Counted from the first letter of the stretch, positions 24,456-34,362 are shown. The stretch: 64,000 bases of DNA from Hirschia sp964352025 (GCA_964352025.1 CAYGPZ010000002.1:1-64000); one strand, 5' to 3'. Made by a program: numbers and translations. The notes: generated from the sequence alone by a model not told the origin.

Positions 24456-25883
24456 GTGTCACATACAAATTTACCAGAAGAATTTATTGAAGACGCCAAA
24501 TCAATTTTGGGGGCTGCGGGATTTATCGATTCTCCAGAAGATATGGATAATTATCTCAATGATTGGCGTGGCCGTGTGAAAGGTAATGCACCATTTGTCG
24601 CCAGGCCTAAATCATTGCAAGAAACATCTGATTTTATGGCGCTTTGTGCCAAACACGGTGTCGCGGTTACGCCACAAGGTGGAAATACGGGACTCGTGAT
24701 GGGAGGCATTCCCAACGGTGAAGTTGTTCTTAGCACCCGACGTTTGCGTGGCATTCGTAATATAGACCCACTCAATGATTCTATCACCGTCGAGGCCGGA
24801 GTTATCCTCGCAGAATTACAAGACATGGTCGACAAAGAAGGGCGACTTTTTCCTCTATCACTCGCTGCAGAAGGCGATGCCCAGATCGGTGGTTTGATTT
24901 CTACAAATGCCGGTGGTGTCGCCGTCGTCAAATATGGAATGATGCGCGATCTTGTTCTTGGGCTTGAAGTTGTTCTACCGGATGGACGGATATGGGATGG
25001 ACTGACAGCACTTCGCAAGGACAATACTGCCTATGATTTAAAACAGCTATTTATTGGTGCTGAAGGGTCTTTGGGCATTGTGACCGCTGCGACGTTAAAA
25101 ATGGTGCCAAAACCTGCCGTTAAAATGGTATCTTGGTTATGCGTAGAAAGCCCAACCAAAGCGGTGGAGCTTCTGGCATTAGCCAAAGCTGAAACAGGTG
25201 GAGCCGTTTCCAGTTTCGAACTCATGCCGCGTATCGGTGTGGACTATGTTCTTGAGGCTATGCCCGATGCCAGAGATCCGCATCCAGATGCGAAATCACC
25301 ATGGTATGTGTTGATGGAAGTTTCTTTCCCGCGTGAAGAAGGTGCCCGTGATGTAATGGAGGGCCTTCTAGAACAGACCATGGAGAGGGAATTGGTGACA
25401 GACGGCGTGCTTGCTGAAAGTGAAAGTCAGGCACTGGAAATCTGGAAAATTCGCGAAACGCTTCCGCTTGCTGAAAAAGCTTTTGGAAAAGCTGTGAAGC
25501 ATGATGTGTCGGTATCGGTATCAATGCTTCCGGAATTTATTGAAAAAGCCAATCAGCGTGTGCGCGATATTTCACCAAAAGCGAACATTATTTCTTTTGG
25601 GCATGTTGGCGATGGCAATATGCACTACAATGTCACGCCGCCAGAGGGCGCGAATGATGTTGAGTTTACCAAAGAATATGGGCCGCGTTTGACAAAAGCT
25701 ATCCACGACCTCGTCTCTGATATGGATGGATCAATTTCAGCTGAACATGGCATTGGAACAATGAAGCGTGATGAGCTTGCAGAGCGTGTATCTAGTGTTG
25801 AGCTTGAAATGCTTCATGCCGTAAAAAAGGCTTTCGATCCAAACAATCTCATGAACCCAAATAAAGTTCTTAAAAGCACCTGA
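24456..25883 (+). CDS. FAD-linked D-2-hydroxyacid dehydrogenase (D-2-hydroxyglutarate type)
   Basis: 475 residues; oxidises a D-2-hydroxy acid such as D-lactate or D-2-hydroxyglutarate with FAD. The PCMH-type FAD domain shows TPQGGNTGLVMGGIP and GAEGSLGIVTAATLKM; the C-terminal substrate domain has FGHVGDGNMHYNV with metal-binding His, and ISAEHGIGTMKRDEL. The gene begins with GTG at 24456. The closest family is D2HGDH/GlcD-like; substrate choice between lactate and hydroxyglutarate cannot be fixed here. Confidence 0.9.
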   Translation: MSHTNLPEEFIEDAKSILGAAGFIDSPEDMDNYLNDWRGRVKGNAPFVARPKSLQETSDFMALCAKHGVAVTPQGGNTGLVMGGIPNGEVVLSTRRLRGIRNIDPLNDSITVEAGVILAELQDMVDKEGRLFPLSLAAEGDAQIGGLISTNAGGVAVVKYGMMRDLVLGLEVVLPDGRIWDGLTALRKDNTAYDLKQLFIGAEGSLGIVTAATLKMVPKPAVKMVSWLCVESPTKAVELLALAKAETGGAVSSFELMPRIGVDYVLEAMPDARDPHPDAKSPWYVLMEVSFPREEGARDVMEGLLEQTMERELVTDGVLAESESQALEIWKIRETLPLAEKAFGKAVKHDVSVSVSMLPEFIEKANQRVRDISPKANIISFGHVGDGNMHYNVTPPEGANDVEFTKEYGPRLTKAIHDLVSDMDGSISAEHGIGTMKRDELAERVSSVELEMLHAVKKAFDPNNLMNPNKVLKST

Positions 25884-25969
25884 CTTTGAATTGAGTTTGT
25901 CTTCGTTTTGATATTAGCTTTGTTTATTGTCTGCAAAATAAACATAAAATAATCATCGGAGGAAATTCA

Positions 25970-26344
25970 ATGTCAACGTCAAAGCTATTTACTATGGTTC
26001 AAAAGGCCGGGGAGTCTTTTATCGATACGAAAGAGGCCCCTGAATTTTCTGCCGGAGACTTTAAGGGGTGGGAACAAATGAGCCATGAAACTGCTGGCTT
26101 GTTTTTCTTTATGTTTAAGATCGAACCTCACGCTGAAGAATTCCCTTTGCACGCATCGCCTGATGATTGGCTGTCATACGTCGTATCAGGTTCGGGGACA
26201 CTTTTTGCTGGTGTTGAGAATGGTCGAAAGACACAGCAAGTCGAGTTTAATGCCGGTGATTTCATCGAGTTTCAGCCGGATACTCAACACGCTTGGCAAA
26301 GCAGCAGCGAAGAAACCAAAATTATGTTCTTGAAGGTCGCTTAA
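25970..26344 (+). CDS. Cupin-domain protein
   Basis: 124 residues forming one small beta-barrel. Cupin motif 1 is degenerate (HASPDDWLSYVVSGSGTLFAG) and motif 2 reads GDFIEFQPDTQHAW with one His. A GGAGGA-type site precedes the ATG. Single cupins of this size are often metal-binding or act in regulation and detoxification, and no partner is evident. It is convergent with the antiporter gene. Confidence 0.8.
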   Translation: MSTSKLFTMVQKAGESFIDTKEAPEFSAGDFKGWEQMSHETAGLFFFMFKIEPHAEEFPLHASPDDWLSYVVSGSGTLFAGVENGRKTQQVEFNAGDFIEFQPDTQHAWQSSSEETKIMFLKVA

Positions 26345-26352
26345 ATCAAACG

Positions 26353-26376
26353 GGAGAGCAGCTAATTCTGCTCTCC
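26353..26376. terminator. Hairpin between convergent cupin and antiporter genes
   Basis: GGAGAGCAG pairs with CTGCTCTCC around CTAATT, a perfect nine-base stem placed between two convergent stops. There is no T-run on either side, so termination is likely but not proved; it could serve both directions. Confidence 0.55.
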
Positions 26377-26387
26377 ATTATCTATGT

Positions 26388-28265
26388 TTAGTCGTTTTTC
26401 TTGGACTTTATCTCATCCATTTTAGTCTTCAATTCAGGGATTCTCGTTCTCTGAATTTCGTGAATTTTTTCTATCATCGCTTGGTTTTCGTATGATGGAA
26501 TTGTTTGGTCATAGACCTGCGCTATTTCTAACATTGAGATACCATTCCATTCATTGAAAGTGTCTTTCATTTCTTCCGCAGTGTCGCGTGAATGACCTAG
26601 CGCTTCTAACGCTGATCGACCTATTCGCAGTGAGCTATCGTAGGTTTCGCGAATAATATCGCGACAGCCCAAACTGTATAATTCATAAACGTGATCACGA
26701 TCGACAGCACGTGCAATAACGTGAAGATTAGGGAAATTAGAAACAGCGTAATGAACAAGCTGATTTATCTGTTCTTTTTTATCAATATTGACGATTAAGA
26801 GCTTTGCTTCTTCGATGCCTGCAGCGTGTAAAAGATCGGGCCTTGTCGCATCCCCGAAATAGGTGTGCTTAATTCCGAACGTACGTAAAATATCCAGATG
26901 ACTTGAGTTATAGTCGATGACCGTAGACTCATAACCTGATGCCTGAAGCATTCTGTCGACTATTCCGCCCACGCGTCCACGCCCTGCAATAATAATAGGG
27001 CTTAGTGTTTCGATCTTATCTTGTTCTTTTTGCTGGGTTTGAGCGTATTTAGGAACAATTATCTTATCATAAATGATGAATAGTAATGGCGTCAGCAGCA
27101 TAGAAAGCGCGACGACAAGCATGAGCTGATCTGCGATAGCTGTTGACAAAATATTATTTGTGACGACGAAGGAAAGTAAAACGAAGCCAAACTCACCGGC
27201 TTGAGCAAGCCCCAAAGCAAACAGCCATTTATGGCCGCTGCGAATGTTGAACACATATGCCAGAATGAGAAGTATAATCGCCTTCAGGGTTATTAACCCG
27301 AAAGTCATTGCCAAAACGCTCATAAGGTTTTCTGACAATAGTCCAAAATTTATACCGGCTCCGACAGTAATAAAGAACAGTCCCAATAAAAGGCCTTTAA
27401 ATGGATCAATGTCCGACTCCAATTCATGGCGGTATTCACTGTTCGCGAGCACAACGCCGGCAAGGAAGGTTCCCAAGGCGGGGGATAGTCCAACCAATGT
27501 CATCAGCACAGCGATCCCGATCACCATGAGGAGGGCGGCGGCTGTGAAAAGCTCTCTTAATTTTGCGGCCGCTACAAAACGAAAGAGGGGTCTTGTCAGG
27601 AAGTTACCACCGATAACAACCGCTGCAATTGCGCCAAGGGTTACCAGCGTGGTTTGCCAGCCATTTAAACCTGATACGAGGCTGAAGCTAGCGCCATGCC
27701 CGTCTTCTTCTCCATGCGAACCTGCACCGTGAACAATGTTCTCAGCGAGTTCGGGCATCGCGAGCAGCGGCAGTAATGCAAGCATAGGAATGACCGCGAT
27801 ATCCTGAAATAACAGAACGGAAAAACTACCCTGGCCGCCATCACTTTTCATGAGGCCTTTTTCATTCAAGGTCTGAAGGACGATTGCAGTAGAGGAAAGC
27901 GCTAAAACGAGGCCAATTGCCAACGACATTTGCCAATTATGTCCAAAGGCTAGTGCGACAACCATTATAACAGCTGTCGTACCCAATACCTGTCCGCCGC
28001 CAAGTCCAAAGAGGCGGTGCCGCATTTGCCATAACGTCTTGGGTTCAAGTTCCAGACCCACGAGGAATAGCATCATCACCACACCAAATTCGGCAAAGTG
28101 CTGAATAGCGATGACATCCACATGCATGATGGTGAGAAGTGGGCTGATGATTATACCAGCGATGAGATATCCCAGCACAGAACCCAAGCCGAGTTTTGAC
28201 GCAATAGGAACTGAAACGACACCAGCACATAAGAATATAAATGCTAACAGCAAAAAGTCAGTCAT
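26388..28265 (-). CDS. Kef-type cation:proton antiporter (CPA2) with TrkA-N domain
   Basis: 625 residues. The first 400 form about 12 membrane helices of the Na+/H+ exchanger type (GLGSVLGYLIAGIIISP, FGVVMMLFLVGLELEPKTLW, LALSSTAIVLQTLNEKGL). A cytoplasmic RCK/TrkA-N domain follows, with IIIAGRGRVGGIVDRML and GDATRPDLLHAAGI. Such proteins move K+ or Na+ against protons in the inner membrane, with nucleotide control through the RCK domain. Closest to KefB/KefC/YbaL; glutathione gating is not shown. Confidence 0.93.
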   Translation of the reverse strand: MTDFLLLAFIFLCAGVVSVPIASKLGLGSVLGYLIAGIIISPLLTIMHVDVIAIQHFAEFGVVMMLFLVGLELEPKTLWQMRHRLFGLGGGQVLGTTAVIMVVALAFGHNWQMSLAIGLVLALSSTAIVLQTLNEKGLMKSDGGQGSFSVLLFQDIAVIPMLALLPLLAMPELAENIVHGAGSHGEEDGHGASFSLVSGLNGWQTTLVTLGAIAAVVIGGNFLTRPLFRFVAAAKLRELFTAAALLMVIGIAVLMTLVGLSPALGTFLAGVVLANSEYRHELESDIDPFKGLLLGLFFITVGAGINFGLLSENLMSVLAMTFGLITLKAIILLILAYVFNIRSGHKWLFALGLAQAGEFGFVLLSFVVTNNILSTAIADQLMLVVALSMLLTPLLFIIYDKIIVPKYAQTQQKEQDKIETLSPIIIAGRGRVGGIVDRMLQASGYESTVIDYNSSHLDILRTFGIKHTYFGDATRPDLLHAAGIEEAKLLIVNIDKKEQINQLVHYAVSNFPNLHVIARAVDRDHVYELYSLGCRDIIRETYDSSLRIGRSALEALGHSRDTAEEMKDTFNEWNGISMLEIAQVYDQTIPSYENQAMIEKIHEIQRTRIPELKTKMDEIKSKKND

Positions 28266-28496
28266 ATTGGATCACCCCAAAATCAGCCAGAATTTCACGT
28301 TAGAGAGACTCGAGAAGCGAGCAAAGCTTTTTTATCGAGAACATGTGTTACAATAGTAGTATTAAATTGACGTGTGTAGTTTGTTGCTGCATGGTGGCAA
28401 CCTAAACATATGACGCAAACCGAATGTGTCTAGAAAATATTATTGATTTTAAGGTTTGCAAAAATCTGATTTTGCGGCGTTAGGGAGCTGGTTATA

Positions 28497-29705
28497 ATGA
28501 TCAATTTGAAGATCAAAAGTTTAATATTTGTCGCATTATTGAGCGGTTGTACTAGCCTTACTTCTGCAGATACAGCAGAAAAAGAAAGCCTTGCACCTGA
28601 GGTTTTAGCCGTTGACGCAGGACTTACTACGCTTGAGCTTGGTCGTATCGAGGAAGCTTTTATTGATCCGACGCCTGCGAATAGAAATGATGGGATTGTC
28701 GTTGGTGAGTTAGGCTTTGATGGTGGCAATAAAGACCAGATCATTGAGCTAGCTCAGGATATTGCCGCTAATAACGATGAAAAATTAGATAGCCTGCTTA
28801 TCGTCCAAAATAACAAGCTCATCTTTGAATCCTATTATGCACAGGGCAGCATCGACTTGGCCCATTTTCAAGCCTCTGCGACGAAAGCCTACACTGGTCT
28901 GGCGCTCGGCCGCGCAATTCAGCTGGGCTATCTGACAATGGATGATTTAGACAAACCAGTTGTCAGCTTTCTAAAGGAACTCGATTCTGAAAAATTTGTA
29001 GAAGGTGCAGAACTTATCACCCTGCGCAATGCGCTTACCATGACGACTGGTGTTAGGATCCCTCAAGAGCAATGGGTAGCATGGAGGCAAGCTTCCAATA
29101 AGTTAGAAGGTCAAAAACAAGTTCAGGCTATTTTAGAACGAACTGAACCAATCACACCAAAATCCCAAAACTTTCTATACGGCACAGGTCCTGACTTTGT
29201 GATGCAAGTTCTTGAAGTCGTTGTTCCCGGATCGGCTAAAGATTTTATCAAATTCGAACTGCTCGATAAAATCGGCATTACAAATTATGATTGGCCGACA
29301 CAGGATAATACATTGCCAGCATCTGGTGCGGGAACGAGCATGACATCACGCGATATGATGAAGTGGGGAATTTTAGCTGCCAATAAAGGCAAATGGAATG
29401 GCGAACAGCTTATTCCAGAAGAGTTTATCAAGACAGGAACAAGCCGGCTCCTTCTCACGGGAGACGATGACGTCTATGGCGGTGGCAAAGACGTTTCCCA
29501 ACAAGGTTATGGCTATTTTTGGTGGAGCGCAGATCTCAAATCCGGTGACAAAACCTATTTTGCGAGCTCTGCTCAAGGAGGCGGCGGCCAATTCATAATT
29601 TTGGTCGAAGAACTGGACCTGGTCATCGTGGTGACCGCTCAGGAAAACGACAACAGCACACTGCAATTAACTGCAGAACGGATATTACCGGCGTTCGTTG
29701 AGTAG
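28497..29705 (+). CDS. Serine hydrolase, beta-lactamase/class C-like lipoprotein
   Basis: 402 residues with a lipoprotein signal ending LLSGC. The hydrolase fold shows the SxxK motif in QASATKAYTGLALGR, the second-motif Tyr in FLYGTGPDFVMQ, and a Gly-rich third motif (SAQGGGGQFIILV) in place of the usual HTG. Family members are penicillin-binding proteins, esterases or amide hydrolases; true beta-lactamase activity is not implied. GGGAG precedes the ATG. Expected to act at the cell envelope. Confidence 0.88.
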   Translation: MINLKIKSLIFVALLSGCTSLTSADTAEKESLAPEVLAVDAGLTTLELGRIEEAFIDPTPANRNDGIVVGELGFDGGNKDQIIELAQDIAANNDEKLDSLLIVQNNKLIFESYYAQGSIDLAHFQASATKAYTGLALGRAIQLGYLTMDDLDKPVVSFLKELDSEKFVEGAELITLRNALTMTTGVRIPQEQWVAWRQASNKLEGQKQVQAILERTEPITPKSQNFLYGTGPDFVMQVLEVVVPGSAKDFIKFELLDKIGITNYDWPTQDNTLPASGAGTSMTSRDMMKWGILAANKGKWNGEQLIPEEFIKTGTSRLLLTGDDDVYGGGKDVSQQGYGYFWWSADLKSGDKTYFASSAQGGGGQFIILVEELDLVIVVTAQENDNSTLQLTAERILPAFVE

Positions 29706-29940
29706 ACGACAAAAGTAAGCGATTTCTTGACTTAAAGCCTCACAATATTTGTTTTCATTCTTTTCTATCAATTCATGCCATATGCGGTGAGTCTTTTATA
29801 TGAATTATTGCAACCATATTACTTAGGCATGTGGTGATACATATTCTTGGTATGCGGTTGCCAAAGAAGAGTAGCTTGAAAAGATGTTGAAATTTTAAGT
29901 ACTTGTTGCTAAAATATATTTTCTGGTGACGGGGGAATAT

Positions 29941-30324
29941 ATGCAAAAATTTCTAGTAGCGTTAGCTGCTTCTTCAATCTTGGTTTCAGGCTGTGGAACA
30001 TCTGTTGTTGTTCCGGCAAAAGCACCGGTAACTTATGCTCCGGCCGCAGAAAATGGTGATGTGCAAGAAGCTGTAAATTCATCTTTGCGATATCTTAAAT
30101 GGAAAGTTTTGGAGCAAGGCGATGGATTTGTCTTAGCTGAAGCTAGGCACAAAAAACAAAAAGTAACTGCGAAGATATCTTATGATGCCACGAGCTATAG
30201 TATTGGTTTTGTGGACTCCGAATACGTTAAAGACGGAATTGAAAATCCAATTTGGAAGCGTTGGTCTCATGCTCTTGATTCCGATATCCGCATCGGTTTG
30301 GGGCTAACTCCCTTATCTCGCTGA
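29941..30324 (+). CDS. Lipoprotein, first of two tandem paralogues
   Basis: About 127 residues from ATG 29941, preceded by GGGGGA. The signal ends in the lipobox VSGC. The mature part has a small alpha/beta domain: DVQEAVNSSLRYLKWKVLEQ, then FVLAEARHKKQKVTAKISYD and TSYSIGFVDSEYVKD, ending WKRWSHALDSDIRIGL. The same pattern occurs in the next gene, so they arose by tandem duplication. Function unknown. Confidence 0.75.
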   Translation: MQKFLVALAASSILVSGCGTSVVVPAKAPVTYAPAAENGDVQEAVNSSLRYLKWKVLEQGDGFVLAEARHKKQKVTAKISYDATSYSIGFVDSEYVKDGIENPIWKRWSHALDSDIRIGLGLTPLSR

Positions 30325-30365
30325 TTATTAGTGCTCATTATAATTTACAAGAACAGAAATTAGTC

Positions 30366-30852
30366 ATGAAAAAAAATCCTATCCAAAGCTATTCTCGCTA
30401 TTGCAATTGCTTCACTTGGTGCCTGCGGATCATCAAACATTGAAGCTATTCGAACTATATCTGGTTCTCCAATTGGTGCTGGAGCAACAAAGGAAATGGT
30501 TGGAAATGCTGTGCGTACTTCATTAGTCTCACGTACATGGACCATTGAATCTGAGTCCGATGACAGTGTTATTGCCATCCTTACCTCCGAAGGCGGTAAG
30601 ATGGCGAAAATTAAAGTCATATATGATGCTGACAGTTTCAGTATTGAGCGATTAGAAACAAGCCGTTTTGACTATGACAAAAGCATAGGTTTGATTTCTG
30701 GCCGCTATAATCGATGGATAACGAATATCGAGCATGACATTATGGTTCGTACAGGGGTGAAGCCAGAAGAAGCTAATGCCCATGTCTACAGAGCTCGAGC
30801 AGAAACGCTAGAAGAAACAAAAAAGATACATCCGCGTATGAAAAATAGATAA
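30366..30852 (+). CDS. Lipoprotein paralogue with an apparent frameshift in an A8 run
   Basis: The frame from about 30369 to 30852 encodes a lipoprotein signal (KKILSKAILAIAIASLGAC), then a domain like that of the gene before it (TWTIESESDDSVIAI, KMAKIKVIYDADSFSIERL, RWITNIEHDIMVRTG). The natural start ATG 30366 is followed by eight A and is one base out of frame; seven A would give MKKIL. Read as is, ATG 30366 stops after 25 codons, and the open frame alone would start at ATG 30496, without a signal. Options are a true null mutation, a sequencing error, or slippage on the A run. Confidence 0.65.
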
Positions 30853-30959
30853 ATCTTACGAATAGCATTTTGAAACGCTTTTGACTTGAATATGCGCTTA
30901 TATCAAGCGTTTATAAGAGAACCAAATATGGATTGATTAGCTAGTATATTGGTATCAAG

Positions 30960-31397
30960 TTGGGGGATTTGAATATAAAAATTGTTTTGAAAGCACTTGC
31001 AATTGTTGCTGTGATTTGTGCGGCGCAGTGGGCGTTATTGTCAGGCGCTAATTATTTGCGACAGCACAATATCAGCGCAAATAAAGAAAAGTGCGATGCT
31101 GGCAATGATGCTAATTGTTTAGCGTTGGCAGATTTGTATCTACATGGAAAGCAGGGAAATATTCCTTATCCCTACGCGGTAGATACTAGTCCTTTCACAG
31201 TCGCAAATTATCTGATGCGTTCGTGTGAATTGGGCAATGCAGATTCATGTGTCCAAGCTGGAGAAATTTTATTGATGTTTCCTAGCAAAGAAGCGGGAAT
31301 GTCACTTCTTCAAAAAGCTTGTGAATTGGGAAATAGGGAAGGTTGTCATTCTCTAGAGAAGTGCGCTCAGTCGACCAGCAGCTCTTGTTTGGATTAA
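30960..31397 (+). CDS. Sel1-repeat-like membrane-anchored protein
   Basis: About 145 residues with one N-terminal membrane helix (VLKALAIVAVICAAQWALL) and a periplasmic part of Sel1/TPR-like helices with spaced Cys: CDAGNDANCLALADLYLHG, NYLMRSCELGNADSCVQAGE and LLQKACELGNREGCHSLEKC. Cys pairs at regular distances resemble beta-lactamase HcpA-type Sel1 proteins. The start is TTG at 30960 or 30969; GGGGGA lies beside it and makes the choice uncertain. It follows the tandem lipoproteins on the same strand. Confidence 0.7.
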   Translation: MGDLNIKIVLKALAIVAVICAAQWALLSGANYLRQHNISANKEKCDAGNDANCLALADLYLHGKQGNIPYPYAVDTSPFTVANYLMRSCELGNADSCVQAGEILLMFPSKEAGMSLLQKACELGNREGCHSLEKCAQSTSSSCLD

Positions 31398-31529
31398 TCT
31401 TCGTATCCCAAAAGCCCGACCAAATCTTTCAATTATAGCCGATATAAATGCGGGGAGGCGTGACGTTGCGTGTAAGTCATCCTATTTGTAAAAGAGCTAA
31501 CTGACTCGTTTTGAATAAAGGCTGATATA

Positions 31530-32321
31530 ATGCTCGTTCTTCTTTCGCCTGCAAAATCACTAAACTATGATGCTGCGCCAGCGGAATTGCCGGTGACACC
31601 AAGATTGTTGAGCGACCAAACGGCTGTATTGTCAAAAACAACACGCGGGTTGTCGCGCGCGAAACTGCGCGAATTGATGGGCATTTCTGAGGATTTGGCC
31701 AATCTAAATTATGACCGTTTTCAAGCCTTTGAAGCAGATGGAAATCCTGATGCAGAAAAACAGGCTGCGCTTGCGTTTAATGGTGATGTTTATATCGGAC
31801 TAGATGCAAAGACGCTGGATAAATCATCGTTAGAGTGGGCACAAAATTCTATTCGTATGCTGTCTGGGTTTTATGGTTTGTTGCGTCCTCTCGATGGGAT
31901 GCAACCTTACCGCCTAGAGATGGGAATAAAACTCAAAACCCGCAGAGGTACGAACCTATATGAGTTTTGGGGAGATAAAATATCCAAGCAATTAAACACG
32001 GATTTAGAAGCCAGTGGCGGCGATGATGTTGTCATCAATCTGGCATCTAATGAGTATTTTAAAGCTGTCGATAAAAAAGCGCTCAAAGCACGTATCATCA
32101 CATGTGACTTTAAAGATGTAAAAGATGGCAAAGCCAGAACACTTGGCTTTTTTGCGAAAAAGGCACGTGGCCTGATGGCGCGCTATATCATTGACAATCG
32201 CGTGACAGAGACTGAAGCGCTTAAAGGTTTTAATTCAGAGGGTTACAGCTTTGATGAAGCATTGTCTGCAAAGGACAAATGGGTGTTTAAGCGGCCTCAA
32301 CCAGCACCTAAAGGAAAATAA
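31530..32321 (+). CDS. yaaA: Peroxide stress protein YaaA (DUF328)
   Basis: 263 residues, full length. Marks are the opening LVLLSPAKSLNYD, FNGDVYIGLDA, LSGFYGLLRPLDGMQPYRLE and the closing ALSAKDKWVFKRP. In E. coli YaaA lowers free iron during hydrogen peroxide stress and protects DNA and proteins; it binds DNA and acts in the cytoplasm. It stands alone and is convergent with the next gene, with only 23 bases between. Confidence 0.95.
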   Translation: MLVLLSPAKSLNYDAAPAELPVTPRLLSDQTAVLSKTTRGLSRAKLRELMGISEDLANLNYDRFQAFEADGNPDAEKQAALAFNGDVYIGLDAKTLDKSSLEWAQNSIRMLSGFYGLLRPLDGMQPYRLEMGIKLKTRRGTNLYEFWGDKISKQLNTDLEASGGDDVVINLASNEYFKAVDKKALKARIITCDFKDVKDGKARTLGFFAKKARGLMARYIIDNRVTETEALKGFNSEGYSFDEALSAKDKWVFKRPQPAPKGK

Positions 32322-32344
32322 GTGCTAGCCGAGAAAGTAGCGGT

Positions 32345-33214
32345 CTAGGCTCTTTTTCTTTTCCGATTGCTTGTGAAGCGGATGAAAGCAAAAAGCGCAG
32401 AGAACATGCCCGCTATACCACCAATAGCGCCGATGACGGGTTCATAGTCTTTCGCAAGCGTGACGATCTTGTCCAATTGTTTGACTTCAACAGAAATGCG
32501 GTCGCGATAAGCGTCTAATGGTTCTGCAGCGCTTGAGCCTTGGGCATATCCAAACAGTTCAAGGATCAACATGTGCTCGCCTTCCTGCACAGGTGTTACG
32601 CGCCATTGCCAGCGGTTTTGTGCACGTGACGATAAAAGCTGGCGTGAGACAGACATAAGCTCGATGTCGAAGGCGGCTCCAGTAAGCTGGGCAGAGACTT
32701 CATCGGATAGCACAACATCGCGTTCAACGACTTCTCCTTCAAATCCTTCAAGGCCTGCTGCTGCATCAGCATCGTCTGTTGCATCGATAATGAGAGATAC
32801 ATCAACCGCTTTGCCCAGTGCCATTAATTCCGGTGGGCGGTTATAGGCGATTGGACGCGACTTGAAATTATCTAGCTCGCTAGGTGAGGCATCCTGCACG
32901 GAGCGTTCAGCAACGATAGGTTCGCCATCACTTCCATCGGAGAAAGTATTTCGTCCTGTCTGTGCTGGCTGAACAATTCCACCAGCTGCGGTTTCAATGT
33001 TGTTTAATGCATCAAAATCTATCTCGCCGTTCTCGTCCATTATTTCGGTAGCTGGTGCGGGTGGAGGAGGAGGCGGAGGTGGTGCAGCTGCGACTTCGAC
33101 AGGAGCTGGCGCCGATGCTATTGGAGTCGATACCGAACTTTGTTGTGACAGCCAGTACCATGCGCCTCCACATGCGATTGCGATAAGTGCAAGTAAAAAA
33201 GATATCGTCTTCAT
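32345..33214 (-). CDS. Membrane-anchored protein with Pro-rich linker, unknown function
   Basis: 289 residues from ATG 33214, preceded by GGGAG; a TTG 15 bases upstream is less likely. An N-terminal helix (ISFLLALIAIACGGAWYWL) is followed by an Ala/Pro linker with eight Pro in a row, a periplasmic acidic domain (about residues 70-235, beta-rich: LMSVSRQLLSSRAQNRW, WRVTPVQEGEHMLILELFG) and a C-terminal helix (VIGAIGGIAGMFSALFAFI) ending in RKRKRA. The domain reads like surface-exposed beta strands. Family not recognised. Confidence 0.7.
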   Translation of the reverse strand: MKTISFLLALIAIACGGAWYWLSQQSSVSTPIASAPAPVEVAAAPPPPPPPPAPATEIMDENGEIDFDALNNIETAAGGIVQPAQTGRNTFSDGSDGEPIVAERSVQDASPSELDNFKSRPIAYNRPPELMALGKAVDVSLIIDATDDADAAAGLEGFEGEVVERDVVLSDEVSAQLTGAAFDIELMSVSRQLLSSRAQNRWQWRVTPVQEGEHMLILELFGYAQGSSAAEPLDAYRDRISVEVKQLDKIVTLAKDYEPVIGAIGGIAGMFSALFAFIRFTSNRKRKRA

Positions 33215-33357
33215 AAAGCCCACTCCCAAATTGGTTCAGCCCAACAAATATGTCATGCACATTCAACGCATATGCGTCGAGGTCAAGTGAATTTGTTAAG
33301 GTTAATCCTTATTGAGGAAAAAGGCCAATTCGAGACAAACTTTCGTCTTCGCAAAGG

Positions 33358-34290
33358 CTATACTGAGGCCCGTTTGAGGCGGTCATTAATTGCTTCGCCT
33401 AGGCCAGTGTTGGGAACAGGCGCAATTGCGATTTGATCATATTGCATATCCAGAATGCGTAGCATGGCGAAAAGGTTAGCCGCTGCCTCCCTTAAATCAC
33501 CAGATGGTGAAAGATTGGCAGCCTCTTTTTGGTTTGATGGTCCAAACCCTAGATAAGCTTCATTGTTTTCAGGGGTAGTGACATCAAGGCGTAGTTTCGC
33601 ATTTGGCGCGTAATGGCGGCGCATCATGCCAGGGCTTGTAACTTTACCAGGTAATGGTGCCGCCAAAGGTCCTGTAATTGCTTCAATGTCTTCCCGCGAT
33701 AGAGCACCGGGACGTAGCAGAGTGGGCGTTTCAGTGGCGAGTGATACCACTGTAGATTCAACGCCTCGCAGGCATGGACCGCCATCTAAAATTAGGTCAA
33801 TTACATCACTAAGTGTTTCTTCAACGTGTTGAGCTGTTGTCGGTGAAAGGCTTTCTGATGGGTTAGCTGATGGGGCAGCGAGTGGTCCGCCAACTGCTTT
33901 TATAAGGCCGCGCGCGATTTCATGTCTTGGTGCGCGAATAGCAATTGTATCCAGACCAGCCGTGGCCAAATCGCTTACCGGACAGTTTTCTGATCTAGGC
34001 AAGACCAAGGTTAGGGGGCCGGGCCAGAATGCTTCTGCTAATTCAAGGGCTAACGGGCTGAATTGCGCGAGTTCTTCCGCCATTGCCATATTGTCTATGT
34101 GTGAAATTAGAGGATTGAAACTTGGGCGGCCCTTGGCTTCGAAAATGCGGGCGACAGCTTCGCCATTTGTCGCGTCGGCGGCCAGTCCATAGACGGTCTC
34201 TGTCGGTATCGCGACGAGCCTGCCATCACGAATGAGTGTGGCGGCACGTTCCAATGAAACATGGTTTGGAGTAGCGATTTTTTTAGACAT
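33358..34290 (-). CDS. tsaC: Threonylcarbamoyl-AMP synthase, Sua5 type
   Basis: Makes threonylcarbamoyl-AMP from threonine, bicarbonate and ATP for the universal tRNA t6A37 modification. 310 residues, with the YrdC core (RDGRLVAIPTETVYGLAADA, EAKGRPSFNPLISH, IAIRAPRH, GPLAAPSANPSESLSPT) and an extra C-terminal Sua5 domain after the linker SPGMMRRHYAPNAK. The long Sua5 form is usual in alphaproteobacteria. It is a single cytoplasmic gene on the minus strand. Confidence 0.94.
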   Translation of the reverse strand: MSKKIATPNHVSLERAATLIRDGRLVAIPTETVYGLAADATNGEAVARIFEAKGRPSFNPLISHIDNMAMAEELAQFSPLALELAEAFWPGPLTLVLPRSENCPVSDLATAGLDTIAIRAPRHEIARGLIKAVGGPLAAPSANPSESLSPTTAQHVEETLSDVIDLILDGGPCLRGVESTVVSLATETPTLLRPGALSREDIEAITGPLAAPLPGKVTSPGMMRRHYAPNAKLRLDVTTPENNEAYLGFGPSNQKEAANLSPSGDLREAAANLFAMLRILDMQYDQIAIAPVPNTGLGEAINDRLKRASV

Positions 34291-34362
34291 GTTTGTACTT
34301 TACTCGTCGCGGGGAAGGCTTATGTCGACAGCTTTGCTGGTCTCAAGCTGCCGATTTTTTTC

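Noticed and set aside
28497..29705. Antibiotic-resistance beta-lactamase
   Set aside because: The third motif is not the usual one and the protein fits the broad serine-hydrolase family, so resistance is not supported.
33050..33090. GGA-rich run that looked like a DNA repeat
   Set aside because: It encodes the eight-Pro linker of the membrane-anchored protein and is explained by coding.
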